Shown piece after piece: positions 1-7,130 of a stretch of DNA of 64,000 nucleotides (the stretch's first letter is position 1; the number at the start of each line of letters is the position of its first letter). The position numbers and the translations under genes are program-made. The notes under the pieces were generated by a model. The model did not search any database. It was not told where the DNA came from and saw only the letters and a program-made list of their open reading frames with translations. The DNA is from Pseudomonadota bacterium (GTDB lineage Bacteria > Pseudomonadota > Gammaproteobacteria > Xanthomonadales > Ahniellaceae): assembly GCA_022843465.1 (NCBI GenBank), contig JALHNO010000002.1, forward strand, positions 186,001 through 250,000, in the 5' to 3' direction.

Positions 1-369
1 AATGCGCAGATGGCAGGCCATGGCCAGTTCCATGCCGCCACCCAGCGCAAACCCATTGATGCGCGCGATCACCGGTTTGCCCAGGCGCTCGATGGCGGTC
101 ATCAAGCCTTGTCCGTAGCGCGAGAAGGCCAGCGCCTGGACGCCGTCCAGTTGCGCCAGCTCACTGATGTCGGCGCCGGCGATAAACGCCTTGGCTCCGG
201 CGCCGGTAATGACCACCACGCCGATCGCGTCGTCCTGACTGGCCTCTTCAATGGCCAGGCGCAGCTCGCGGATGGTCTGGCGATTGAGCGCGTTCAGTTT
301 GTCCGGGCGATTGATGGTAATCGTGCAGATGCGCGCTGCGCAGTCGATCAGCAGGTTCTGATAGCTCAT
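1..369 (-). CDS. Enoyl-CoA hydratase/isomerase (crotonase), 3' end outside window
   Basis: The first 123 codons of a crotonase-fold protein read leftward from the ATG at 367-369; the end lies beyond base 1. Family features are visible: TITINRPDKLNAL near the N-terminus, the oxyanion-hole segment GAGAKAFIAGADISEL around residues 56-71, and the second conserved segment INGFALGGGMELA near residues 107-119. Crotonases hydrate or isomerise enoyl-CoA thioesters, usually in fatty-acid or amino-acid breakdown. The glutamate in GGGMELA is the usual first catalytic position of hydratases. Whether this is a hydratase, isomerase or another crotonase cannot be decided from the N-terminal half. It is divergent from the FKBP gene on its right. 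Confidence 0.85.
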   Translation of the reverse strand, partial: MSYQNLLIDCAARICTITINRPDKLNALNRQTIRELRLAIEEASQDDAIGVVVITGAGAKAFIAGADISELAQLDGVQALAFSRYGQGLMTAIERLGKPVIARINGFALGGGMELAMACHLRI

Positions 370-503
370 GGGGTACTCCGGAAGAAGGCCGCGAATTGTA
401 GTGTCTCGCGGCTCCCGGCGGTCATGAACAGCGGCTGAGCACGCCCGCCCTCCGGGGAATTATCGGCGCCGTTCGGGGTCTGCGGCATTGCCACAATCCC
501 TGC

Positions 504-533
504 GTGACGGCGCGGCCCGGTGTTCTGTAGAAT
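504..533 (+). promoter_or_regulatory. Possible sigma-70 promoter for the FKBP gene
   Basis: TAGAAT at 528-533 is a good -10 match. GTGACG at 504-509, 18 bp upstream, is a weak -35. The pair lies about 50 bp before the FKBP start in the gap between two divergent genes. This is a visual match only. Confidence 0.3.
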
Positions 534-579
534 GCCCGCTTTCGCCCCCGCGAAACTGTTTCCCACCTGGAGAATACCC

Positions 580-1257
580 ATGATGTTGCGTTTTGGCGCC
601 GTCGCTTTGGCGGCCTTGATTGCGGGCAATGTTGCCGCGCAGGACACAAGCACGGAAAAGGGCAAGCTGAGCTACGCGATCGGCTACGAGATTGGCAATG
701 ACTTCGTCGAGAAGAAGCTTGACGTCGATCTCGCCATTGTACTGCGTGCGCTCCAGGACGGTTACGCCAAGCGTGCGCCGACCGTGGCTGCACCTGAAAT
801 GCGTGCCGCGCTCGAAAAGATGAGCGAGAAACTCAAGACCGAGGCGATGGCCAAGTACGAAGCGCTTGCGCGTGAGAACAAGGTCAAGGCCGACAAGTTC
901 ATGTCGGAGAACAAGGTCAAGAAGGGCATCGTGACACTGCCGAGCGGCATCCAGTACCGCATCATCGAGGATGGTTCGGGCAAGCGTCCGCTGAAGAACA
1001 GCGAAGTTTCCGTGCACTATCGCGGCTCGCTGACCAGCGGCCTGGAGTTCGATTCCTCGTTTGCGCGCGGCGTACCGGCTTCGTTCAAGGTCGACGCGGT
1101 GCTCAAGGGCTGGCAGGAAGTGCTGCCGCTGATGAAGGTGGGCGACCACTGGCAGATCTTCCTGCCGCCGGATCAGGCCTATGGCATGCGTGGTCAGGGA
1201 CCGATCGGCCCGAATGAAGCGCTGGTCTTCGAGATCAAGCTGGTCGACGTCAAGTAA
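580..1257 (+). CDS. FKBP-type peptidyl-prolyl cis-trans isomerase, exported (FkpA/Mip type)
   Basis: 225-residue protein that should catalyse proline cis-trans isomerisation in the periplasm. Start chosen at ATG 580, with GGAGA about 7 bp upstream; an upstream in-frame extension lacks a ribosome site and would bury the signal peptide. Residues 1-21 form a signal peptide (hydrophobic core then VAAQ). Residues about 22-110 are the charged helical dimerisation region typical of FkpA/Mip. The FKBP domain occupies about 112-225, with VHYRGSLTSGLEFDSS, the GWQEVLPLMKVG segment and IGPNEALVFEIKL at the end. It is followed by a strong hairpin, so it is probably monocistronic. Confidence 0.9.
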   Translation: MMLRFGAVALAALIAGNVAAQDTSTEKGKLSYAIGYEIGNDFVEKKLDVDLAIVLRALQDGYAKRAPTVAAPEMRAALEKMSEKLKTEAMAKYEALARENKVKADKFMSENKVKKGIVTLPSGIQYRIIEDGSGKRPLKNSEVSVHYRGSLTSGLEFDSSFARGVPASFKVDAVLKGWQEVLPLMKVGDHWQIFLPPDQAYGMRGQGPIGPNEALVFEIKLVDVK

Positions 1258-1271
1258 TCGCCGTACTTTGC

Positions 1272-1305
1272 GGGGGCCGGCTCCAGTTCTCTGGTGCCGG
1301 CCTCT
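1272..1305 (+). terminator. Hairpin terminator after the FKBP gene
   Basis: GGCCGGC (1275-1281) pairs with GCCGGCC (1296-1302), and inside it CCAG pairs with CTGG around a TTCT loop, with one T/T mismatch. G-T and G-C pairs extend the base to 1272/1305. It starts 14 bp after the stop codon. The following bases (CTTGCGTTT) give only a weak U tract, so termination efficiency is uncertain. Confidence 0.6.
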
Positions 1306-1319
1306 TGCGTTTGGATCCC

Positions 1320-1529
1320 ATGGGATTTTTCATTTCCAGCTACAACCGCCCCCAGCTCACGCCCTGCATCAGCGTATGCAATCTGCGCGATGACGGTCTG
1401 TGCGAAGGCTGCCTGCGCACCGGCGACGAGATTTCGAACTGGGGATCGATGGCTGAGAGCGAGCGGCTGCGCGTCATGTTCGAAGTCCTGCCGGAACGCA
1501 GGGCACGTGAGGAATGCTCGGGTGGTTGA
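1320..1529 (+). CDS. DUF1289 small Cys-rich protein
   Basis: 69-residue protein with the DUF1289 pattern of clustered cysteines, CISVCNLRDDGLCEGCLRT, giving a C-x3-C-x7-C-x2-C arrangement that could bind metal. The function of the family is unknown; it is common in Proteobacteria. The ATG at 1320 is preferred over an in-frame TTG at 1305, which sits at the foot of the preceding terminator hairpin; neither has a strong ribosome site. Its last 8 bases overlap the NUDIX gene start, so the two are probably translationally coupled. Confidence 0.75.
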   Translation: MGFFISSYNRPQLTPCISVCNLRDDGLCEGCLRTGDEISNWGSMAESERLRVMFEVLPERRAREECSGG

Positions 1530-2133
1530 AGGGCTCTACGGCCGGATTGCCCGATCGCTGCATCGGCTCGACGATCCGCCGCGGGGACCAGGCTGGAACC
1601 ATGTCGACGTCGCCGATCTGCTCACTGCCGGCCGGCCGATCGAGGCCGCGGTCCTGGTGGCCCTGATCGAGCGCGACGATGCCGTTACCGTCCTGCTGAC
1701 CCAGCGCAGCGATCATCTGGCCCGGCACGCCGGTCAGATCAGTTTTCCCGGTGGGCGAATTGAAGCTGACGATGCCGGCCCGAGTGCGGCGGCGCTGCGA
1801 GAGACGCGTGAGGAAGTGGGGATCGGCCCGGAGTGGATCGAACCGCTGGGATATCTGGATCCGCTCGACACCATCACCCAGTTCCGGATCGTACCGGTGG
1901 TAGCGCGTCTGCGACCCGGTTTCGAGGTGCGTCCGGATCACAATGAGGTGGCCGAGGTCTTCGAGGTGCCGTTGTCGGTTTTTCTTGATGAGTCGCGTGC
2001 GCGTCTGCGCGAGATCGAATTTCGTGGACGACTGCGCACGGTTCACGAGTTCGAGGTTGAAGGTCGCCGCGTCTGGGGCGCTACCGCGGCCATGTTGATC
2101 AATCTTCGGCAGCGAATGGAGGTGCTCGGATGA
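1522..2133 (+). CDS. NUDIX hydrolase, CoA pyrophosphatase type
   Basis: 203-residue enzyme expected to cleave coenzyme A or its derivatives to 4'-phosphopantetheine and 3',5'-ADP. The CoA-specific motif LLTQRSDHLARHAGQ is directly followed by the Nudix box (SFPGGRIEADD, then LRETREEVGIG), the combination that marks the UPF0035/NudL group. The GTG start at 1522 has GAGGA 8 bp upstream; an alternative GTG at 1507 is in frame. It overlaps DUF1289 by 8 bp and the sulfurtransferase by ATGA, so all three form one operon. Confidence 0.85.
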   Translation: MVEGLYGRIARSLHRLDDPPRGPGWNHVDVADLLTAGRPIEAAVLVALIERDDAVTVLLTQRSDHLARHAGQISFPGGRIEADDAGPSAAALRETREEVGIGPEWIEPLGYLDPLDTITQFRIVPVVARLRPGFEVRPDHNEVAEVFEVPLSVFLDESRARLREIEFRGRLRTVHEFEVEGRRVWGATAAMLINLRQRMEVLG

Positions 2134-2987
2134 AATACACCGGTCTGATCAGCGTGGAACAATTGGCAAGTCTGGCCGACCACGACAAGGTACTGATCGT
2201 CGATTGTCGATTTGATCTTGGTGATACCGGCCTCGGCCGCCGCGAATTCGAGATCAGTCATCTGCCGGGTGCGGTGTACGCCGATCTGGATCGGGATCTG
2301 TCGGATCAGAACCGGCATGGCCTCGGCAGGCACCCGTTTCCGTCTGCTGCCCAGTTTTCCCGGCTGCTCTCTTCCTGGGGCTTGCTTCCGGGGATGCAGG
2401 TGGTCTGCTACGACGGTTCCAATGCCAGCATGGCAGCGCGACTGTGGTGGATGCTGCGGTCCGTGGGTCATGAAAGCGTTGCGGTGCTGGATGGTGGCTA
2501 TGCCGCCTGGGCGCGCGCGCAATTGCCGCTGCAGACCGCGCAGACCGTGCAGACCGTGCGAACGCCCAGCCACGTGGATCTGCACTTTGATCCGACGCGG
2601 TTTGTCGATTTCGGCGAAATCGCGGCGGACCGCAGTGCCGAGGGACTGCTGCTGATCGATGCCCGTCCGGGACCGCGCTTTCGAGGTGAACTCGAGCCGA
2701 TCGACCCGGTCGCCGGCCATGTGCCGGGTGCCATCAATCGGCCGGTCGCTGACAATCTGGGCGAGGACGCCTGCTTCAAACCGGCAGCGACGCTGCGCGC
2801 GGAGTTCGCAGCCCTGCTGCAGGGCCGCCCGGCGCGCGCGGTTGCCGCGATGTGCGGATCGGGCGTGACCGCCTGCCACAACCTGCTGGCGATGCACCAC
2901 GCCGGAATGGACGGCGCCCGTCTGTTCGCGCCCTCATGGAGTGGCTGGATCAGCGATCCGACGCGCCCGGTCGCCATCGGTCCCTAG
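2130..2987 (+). CDS. Thiosulfate/3-mercaptopyruvate sulfurtransferase (two rhodanese domains)
   Basis: 285 residues, the usual length for tandem-rhodanese enzymes. The N-terminal domain (about 1-135) carries the CRF-x-L substrate-side signature and is probably structural. The C-terminal domain (about 150-285) has the active-site loop CGSGVTA with cysteine 242; this loop is the form found in 3-mercaptopyruvate sulfurtransferases such as SseA, whereas thiosulfate rhodaneses usually have CRxGxT or CRKGVT. It moves sulfur from mercaptopyruvate or thiosulfate to cyanide or a thiol. The start codon overlaps the NUDIX stop (ATGA). A small internal repeat (QT-x-QTVQTV) lies in the interdomain linker. 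Confidence 0.88.
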   Translation: MKYTGLISVEQLASLADHDKVLIVDCRFDLGDTGLGRREFEISHLPGAVYADLDRDLSDQNRHGLGRHPFPSAAQFSRLLSSWGLLPGMQVVCYDGSNASMAARLWWMLRSVGHESVAVLDGGYAAWARAQLPLQTAQTVQTVRTPSHVDLHFDPTRFVDFGEIAADRSAEGLLLIDARPGPRFRGELEPIDPVAGHVPGAINRPVADNLGEDACFKPAATLRAEFAALLQGRPARAVAAMCGSGVTACHNLLAMHHAGMDGARLFAPSWSGWISDPTRPVAIGP

Positions 2988-3023
2988 ATCCGCCGGCGAC
3001 CGTTCGCTGTGCCCAGAGCGAGA

Positions 3024-3045
3024 CCGACCGGGTTGAGCCGGTCGG
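3024..3045. terminator. Hairpin between convergent genes
   Basis: CCGACCGG (3024-3031) and CCGGTCGG (3038-3045) form a perfect 8-bp stem with a 6-nt loop. It lies in the 68-bp gap between the convergent sulfurtransferase and peroxiredoxin genes and could serve both. No clear U tract. Confidence 0.4.
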
Positions 3046-3055
3046 CTGCTGCCGG

Positions 3056-3535
3056 TCAAAGTGCCGAGAGCACGTGCTCGGCCGAAGACACCTTGAACTC
3101 GCCGGGTGCTTCGACAAACAATTGCTTGACCACACCGTCCTGGGCCACCAAGGCAAAGCGTTTGCTGCGCATGCCCATGCCGAATGCGGTGGCATCGAGC
3201 TCGAGCCCGAGCAACTGGGTGAAGGCACCATTGCCGTCGGCCAGCATCAGAATATCCTCCGGCACATCCTGACTCTTGGCCCAGGCCTGCATCACGAAGG
3301 CATCATTGACCGCGACGCAGGCAATCGTATCGACGCCCTTGGCGCGGATCGCCGCGACCCGCTCCACAAAGCCCGGAAGATGCTTGGCCGAGCAGGTCGG
3401 GGTGAAGGCGCCGGGTACCGCGAACAGCACAACCGTCTTGCCTTTGAAAATGTCGCTCGTACTGAGCGCCTGGATGTCTTTGCCGACGCTGTTGAGGGTG
3501 GCCTCGGGCAACTTGTCGCCCACCTGGATTGTCAT
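3056..3535 (-). CDS. Peroxiredoxin, Prx5/AhpE-like (glutaredoxin-dependent type)
   Basis: 159-residue thiol peroxidase. The active-site segment PGAFTPTCS places the peroxidatic cysteine at residue 48 with the conserved Pro41 and Thr45. A second cysteine (73, in IACVAVNDAFV) lies where Prx5-subfamily proteins usually carry one. The enzyme reduces H2O2 and organic peroxides in the cytosol using glutathione/glutaredoxin or thioredoxin. No signal peptide. The ATG at 3533-3535 is preceded on the minus strand by AGGAG. It is divergent from hsp20. Confidence 0.9.
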   Translation of the reverse strand: MTIQVGDKLPEATLNSVGKDIQALSTSDIFKGKTVVLFAVPGAFTPTCSAKHLPGFVERVAAIRAKGVDTIACVAVNDAFVMQAWAKSQDVPEDILMLADGNGAFTQLLGLELDATAFGMGMRSKRFALVAQDGVVKQLFVEAPGEFKVSSAEHVLSAL

Positions 3536-3682
3536 GCTGAACTCCTTGTCTGCCGCCGATCGGGCGGACGCCCATCATAGCCCGGACCCTTGTCGAGTTC
3601 GCGTCCATCGCAGCTGTCCGCGTTGCCTCCGCAAGCAATGTCGCGGATAGCGAACCGCTGGCTGAACCAGTCGGCCGGCCGG

Positions 3683-3709
3683 CTTGAAATTGTCCGTGCG
3701 CGCCATAAT
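3683..3709 (+). promoter_or_regulatory. Probable heat-shock (sigma-32) promoter for hsp20
   Basis: CTTGAAA at 3683-3689 is an exact match to the sigma-32 -35 element. CGCCATAAT at 3701-3709, 11 bp later, matches the -10 consensus CCCCATnT at most positions. It lies about 50 bp upstream of a small heat-shock gene, which is the expected context. Confidence 0.65.
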
Positions 3710-3759
3710 TTCTGCAGCAAGCGCGGCGATCGGGCCGCGCACACTTTGGAGAGCAGACC

Positions 3760-4209
3760 ATGAGCATGCTTCGTTATACCCCCACCAGCTTTGACCGTTC
3801 GCTCCCTGGCGACTTCAAGCAGATTCTGGAGAAATTCTGGAACGTCAATGAGGACGACCAGAGCAACGTGGTGACCAGTCAATGGACGCCGCGCGTCGAC
3901 GTCAAGGAAGAGGCGCAGCGCTTCGTCATCCAGTGCGACATTCCTGGCGTCGATCCCAATGAAATCGAGATCAGCATGGAAAAAGGCGTGCTGAGCATCC
4001 GCGGTGAGCGCAAGAGCAGTGCGGTGACCGAGGGCGAACGCTTCACCCGTGTCGAGCGTTCGCACGGTCTTTTCCACCGTCGCTTCAGCCTGCCTGACAG
4101 CGCCGATGCCGACAGCATCAGCGCGCAGGGCAAGCATGGCGTGCTTGAGATCGTGATCCCGAAGAAGCCGGAGCAGACACCGCGACGGATCCAGATCAAC
4201 AACGTCTGA
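3760..4209 (+). CDS. Small heat-shock protein, Hsp20/alpha-crystallin family
   Basis: 149-residue ATP-independent holdase that binds unfolding proteins. The alpha-crystallin domain runs from about residue 42 to 138, with the hallmark GVLSIRGERK and the HGVLEIVIPK strand. The C-terminal tail carries an I-x-I motif (IQI), which docks between subunits in oligomers. GGAGAGC precedes the ATG at 3760. The sigma-32-like promoter upstream and the J-domain gene downstream support a heat-shock role. Confidence 0.92.
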   Translation: MSMLRYTPTSFDRSLPGDFKQILEKFWNVNEDDQSNVVTSQWTPRVDVKEEAQRFVIQCDIPGVDPNEIEISMEKGVLSIRGERKSSAVTEGERFTRVERSHGLFHRRFSLPDSADADSISAQGKHGVLEIVIPKKPEQTPRRIQINNV

Positions 4210-4274
4210 CCAGAGCCGAATTGTTGATGTACCAACCTGGGCGCCTGAACTTGCACCCGGTCAATGCGGACGAG

Positions 4275-4301
4275 GCCTGCGGCGGCTATCCTGCCGCAGG
4301 C
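4275..4301 (+). terminator. Hairpin between hsp20 and cbpA
   Basis: GCCTGCGGC (4275-4283) and GCCGCAGGC (4293-4301) form a perfect 9-bp stem with a 9-nt loop, followed by TTTG. It lies 66 bp after hsp20. It could be a partial terminator that lowers cbpA expression relative to hsp20, or an mRNA-end stabiliser. Confidence 0.4.
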
Positions 4302-4393
4302 TTTGCTGCGGGTGATGGCGGCAGCTGGAAACCAGCGACCAGCAGATTGTGCTGCGGTCCGGCTGTTCGGCTTGGCGAATACAGGGTGTGCCG

Positions 4394-5290
4394 ATGAAGT
4401 TCAAGGATTACTACGACGTGCTGGGTGTCAGCGAGACCGCCAGCGCCGACGAAATCAAGTCGGCCTATCGTCGGCTGGCGCGCAAGCTGCATCCCGATGT
4501 CAGCAAGGAAAAGAATGCCGAGGAGCGCTTCAAGGCCGTCAACGAAGCTTATGAGGCGCTCAAGGATGCCGACAAGCGCAAGGCCTACGATGACCTCAAG
4601 CGCGGCGGTTTTCGTGCCGGAGATGATTTCCGCCCGCCGCCAGGTTGGACCGGTGGCGGCTTTGGGCAGCAGGGTGGGGACGCCCAGTCGGCTGGCTTCA
4701 GTGACTTCTTCGAGTCGCTCTTTGGCGGCGGCGGCGCGCAGCGTGCGCAGCGCGGTCCAACGCGACGCGGTGCCGATGTCAGCGCCCGCCTCAGTATCGA
4801 TCTGGAGACCGCCTACACAGGCGGCGCACAGCGGCTGAATTTGACGCGCGGCGGTGCCCAGCGCTCGCTGGACGTAAAGATTCCGCCAGGCATCCTGCCG
4901 GGGCAGACGATTCGCCTGGCCGGGCAGGGCGACCCAGGAGCAGCGGGCGCCGGCGATCTGATGCTGGAAATCGAGATTCCACCGCATCGCAGCTTCAAGC
5001 TGGAAGGGCGCGACGTGGTGCTGCAACTGCCGATTGCCCCTTGGGAGGCGGCGCTGGGCGCCACCATCGAAGTGCCGACACTGGGCGGACCGGTCGGCTT
5101 GCGCATCCCCGAGGCTTCCAGCAGTGGGCGCAAGCTGCGTCTCAAAGGCCGCGGCATGCCCGGTACGACGCCGGGCGATCAATACGTGATCCTGGAAATT
5201 CAAACGCCGCCGGCTTCCGATGAAGCCCAGCGGCGCTTGTACGAGCAGATGCGGGACAGCTTCGACTTCGATCCGCGCAGCCAGCTCTGA
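4394..5290 (+). CDS. cbpA: DnaJ-family co-chaperone, CbpA-like (class II)
   Basis: 298-residue J-domain protein that should stimulate the ATPase of DnaK. The J domain (about 1-70) has the essential HPD at residues 33-35. A Gly/Phe-rich linker follows (about 75-120, including GGGFGQQGG and SLFGGGG). Two substrate-binding beta domains fill about 125-290 and end with GRGMPGTTPGDQYV. There is no Cys-rich zinc domain, which separates it from DnaJ itself. The ATG at 4394 was chosen because the J domain begins there (MKFKDYYDVLGV). A CbpM partner gene is not visible next to it. Confidence 0.85.
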   Translation: MKFKDYYDVLGVSETASADEIKSAYRRLARKLHPDVSKEKNAEERFKAVNEAYEALKDADKRKAYDDLKRGGFRAGDDFRPPPGWTGGGFGQQGGDAQSAGFSDFFESLFGGGGAQRAQRGPTRRGADVSARLSIDLETAYTGGAQRLNLTRGGAQRSLDVKIPPGILPGQTIRLAGQGDPGAAGAGDLMLEIEIPPHRSFKLEGRDVVLQLPIAPWEAALGATIEVPTLGGPVGLRIPEASSSGRKLRLKGRGMPGTTPGDQYVILEIQTPPASDEAQRRLYEQMRDSFDFDPRSQL

Positions 5291-5299
5291 GCTGCGCGG
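5273..5299. terminator. Hairpin overlapping the cbpA stop codon
   Basis: CCGCGCAGC (5273-5281) pairs with GCTGCGCGG (5291-5299), a 9-bp perfect stem with the stop codon in the loop. It separates the convergent cbpA and pilH genes and could act on either strand. The downstream T content is modest. Confidence 0.4.
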
Positions 5300-5312
5300 C
5301 CCGTTTGCCGAT

Positions 5313-5678
5313 TTAACGCGGCATCAACTCGTTGATGGTCTGCATCAACGTGGCCTCGCTGACCGGCTTGGTCACATAGGCCTTGGCGCCCTGTCGCATG
5401 CCCCAGACCTTGTCCGTTTCCTGATCCTTGGTGGTCACCAATACCACCGGGATATGGCTGGTCTTGGCGTCCTTGCTGATCTGTCGGGTCGCCTGAAAAC
5501 CATTGAGGTTTGGCATGACCACGTCCATCAGGATCAGGTCCGGCAACTCGCGCTTGGCAACTTCAATGCCCTGCTGCCCGTCTTCGGCGGTGATGATCTC
5601 GTGGCCCATCTTCTGGATCACCCGCCGCAGTGCTTCGATCTGCGACGGAGAATCGTCAACGATTAGAATGCGCCCCAT
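5313..5678 (-). CDS. pilH: Type IV pilus response regulator PilH (CheY-like, stand-alone receiver)
   Basis: 121 residues, a single receiver domain with no output domain. The phosphoacceptor is Asp52 (LILMDVVMP), with the acidic pair Asp8/Asp9, Thr82 and Lys104 in the expected places. The stretch NGFQATRQ followed by VTTKDQETDKVWG is, as I remember it, nearly identical to Pseudomonas PilH, which makes this assignment stronger than a generic CheY-like one. PilH receives phosphate from the ChpA kinase and acts with PilG to set pilus extension and retraction. It is far from pilG-pilI-pilJ, 47 bp downstream of acuI on the same strand. Confidence 0.82.
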   Translation of the reverse strand: MGRILIVDDSPSQIEALRRVIQKMGHEIITAEDGQQGIEVAKRELPDLILMDVVMPNLNGFQATRQISKDAKTSHIPVVLVTTKDQETDKVWGMRQGAKAYVTKPVSEATLMQTINELMPR

Positions 5679-5725
5679 GTTTCCCCTCTCTTCATTCCGT
5701 GTGAATTGGTTCCAGGCGGCCGCAT

Positions 5726-6721
5726 TCAGATCCGGACCAGAGTGCGACCGAACGACCCGCCAGACAGCATCGTAGCAAAAACTTGGGGTAATTCATCCAA
5801 GCTGGCTTCGCGCGTGCAAATCCTTTGCAAACAGCGCGGCTTCCAACTGCTGGCCAATCGCTCCCAGAGGGTGCGCCGGATGCCGTAGGCGGTGCCGGCC
5901 GAGGCGATTCCGAGCACGCTGGCGCCGCGGATGATGAAAGGCATGACCGTGGTATGCAGCTCCGAGCCGCCGGCCATGCCGCAGACCGCGATATTGCCGT
6001 AGGGATGGATCACCCGGGTCAGTCCCGACAGCATGTCACCGCCAATATTGTCGATGGCACCGGCCCAGCGACTGGTTTCCAGCGGTCGCTGGCCCCAGAA
6101 CAGCTGGTCGCGGGCGATGCACTGGCGGGCACCGAGCGCGATCAGGGTGTCGAATTGATCAGCCTTGCCGGTGATGGCATGCGCCTCGTAGCCTGCCGTC
6201 GTCAGCAGGTCGATCGCCAGCATGCCGACGCCACCGGTGGCGCCGGTGACGACGATAGGCCCCATATCCGGCGTCTGGCCATTGGCTTCCATCCGCAGCA
6301 GGGCGAGCCCGGCGGTAAAGCCGGCGGTCCCGAGGATCATCGCTTCGCGCAGGTCCAGGCCGGCTGGCAACGGGATCGCAGACCGCGAATCAAGGCGGGC
6401 GTACTCGCCATAGCCGCCATCACGGGTCTCCGACAGGCCCGAGCCGGTGACCAGCACGGCATCGCCTTCGCGGAATCCGGGGTCGCTGGAAGCGACCACG
6501 TGGCCGGCAACGTCGATGCCGCCGACCAGCACGGGCTCGCGCAGAATCTTGCCCTGGCCAGTTCCGGCCAGGGCATCCTTGTAGTTGGCGCTGCTGAAGC
6601 TGGTTCGGATCACCAGTTCGCCCGGGCTCAGGTCATCAAGGCTGATCGTCTCGATGCCGGCCCGATAGGGTTTTTCCTGGGCGTGGATGCGGAATGCGCG
6701 AAAGGCCTCGGGCCCGGACAT
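5726..6721 (-). CDS. acuI: AcuI/YhdH-type acrylyl-CoA reductase (zinc-free MDR family)
   Basis: 331-residue medium-chain dehydrogenase/reductase. The N-terminal part has the YhdH/AcuI segment SSANYKDALAGTGQGKI, and the Rossmann nucleotide-binding motif is VTGATGGVGMLA. Family members reduce acryloyl-CoA to propionyl-CoA with NADPH and so detoxify acrylate. Start at ATG 6721 because AAGGA lies 9 bp upstream; an ATG two codons earlier (6727) would be only 3 bp from it. It lies 13 bp after the secreted-protein gene and seems to close the suc operon. Confidence 0.88.
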   Translation of the reverse strand: MSGPEAFRAFRIHAQEKPYRAGIETISLDDLSPGELVIRTSFSSANYKDALAGTGQGKILREPVLVGGIDVAGHVVASSDPGFREGDAVLVTGSGLSETRDGGYGEYARLDSRSAIPLPAGLDLREAMILGTAGFTAGLALLRMEANGQTPDMGPIVVTGATGGVGMLAIDLLTTAGYEAHAITGKADQFDTLIALGARQCIARDQLFWGQRPLETSRWAGAIDNIGGDMLSGLTRVIHPYGNIAVCGMAGGSELHTTVMPFIIRGASVLGIASAGTAYGIRRTLWERLASSWKPRCLQRICTREASLDELPQVFATMLSGGSFGRTLVRI

Positions 6722-6734
6722 GGTCATTGATCCT

Positions 6735-7121
6735 TCAATTCGAACGCAGCTTGATGGCGAGCGGTTTGCCGAGCGCATCGAACTTGTAGCTGCGATTGAA
6801 CGCACGGGCTGTGTCGTGGCGAACCGTCAGCTCAATGCGTTTGGGCATGTAGCCGCACTTCTCTTTTGCCGTCAGGGTACGGCCGTCGAAGGTGTCGATC
6901 GTGAGGCTGAGCACGAACGCTCCGTCGGCGTCGGAACGGGCGCGTGCCGAGACGTCGTTCATGCGCTGCTCGTCCCAACGGGCTTCGATGACGGCGCCTT
7001 CCAGTGGTTCACCAGCCAGTTCGACCTGTCCCGTGATCTGCTTCTTCTGCATGGGGCAGTCGGCCTGCACCAGTGGCGCGAGGGCAAGAAGCGTGATCAT
7101 CAGCAACAAACGGGCAAACAT
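6735..7121 (-). CDS. Secreted protein of unknown function, transthyretin-like fold possible
   Basis: 128 residues. Residues 1-20 are a clear signal peptide (hydrophobic core, then VQA-DC). The mature part has two cysteines (CPMQKKQ near its start and KCGYMP later) that could form a disulfide. The run ITGQVELAGEPLEGAVIEARW resembles the first strands of carboxypeptidase-regulatory or transthyretin-like beta sandwiches, but I cannot name a family. It lies 9 bp after lpd and 13 bp before acuI, so it is probably co-transcribed with the suc genes. Confidence 0.7.
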   Translation of the reverse strand: MFARLLLMITLLALAPLVQADCPMQKKQITGQVELAGEPLEGAVIEARWDEQRMNDVSARARSDADGAFVLSLTIDTFDGRTLTAKEKCGYMPKRIELTVRHDTARAFNRSYKFDALGKPLAIKLRSN

Positions 7122-7130
7122 GGCAGCACC

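Noticed and set aside
2536-2571. Short tandem repeat (CAGACCG units) in the sulfurtransferase gene
   Set aside because: Three short units in frame within a linker; too little to call a repeat feature.
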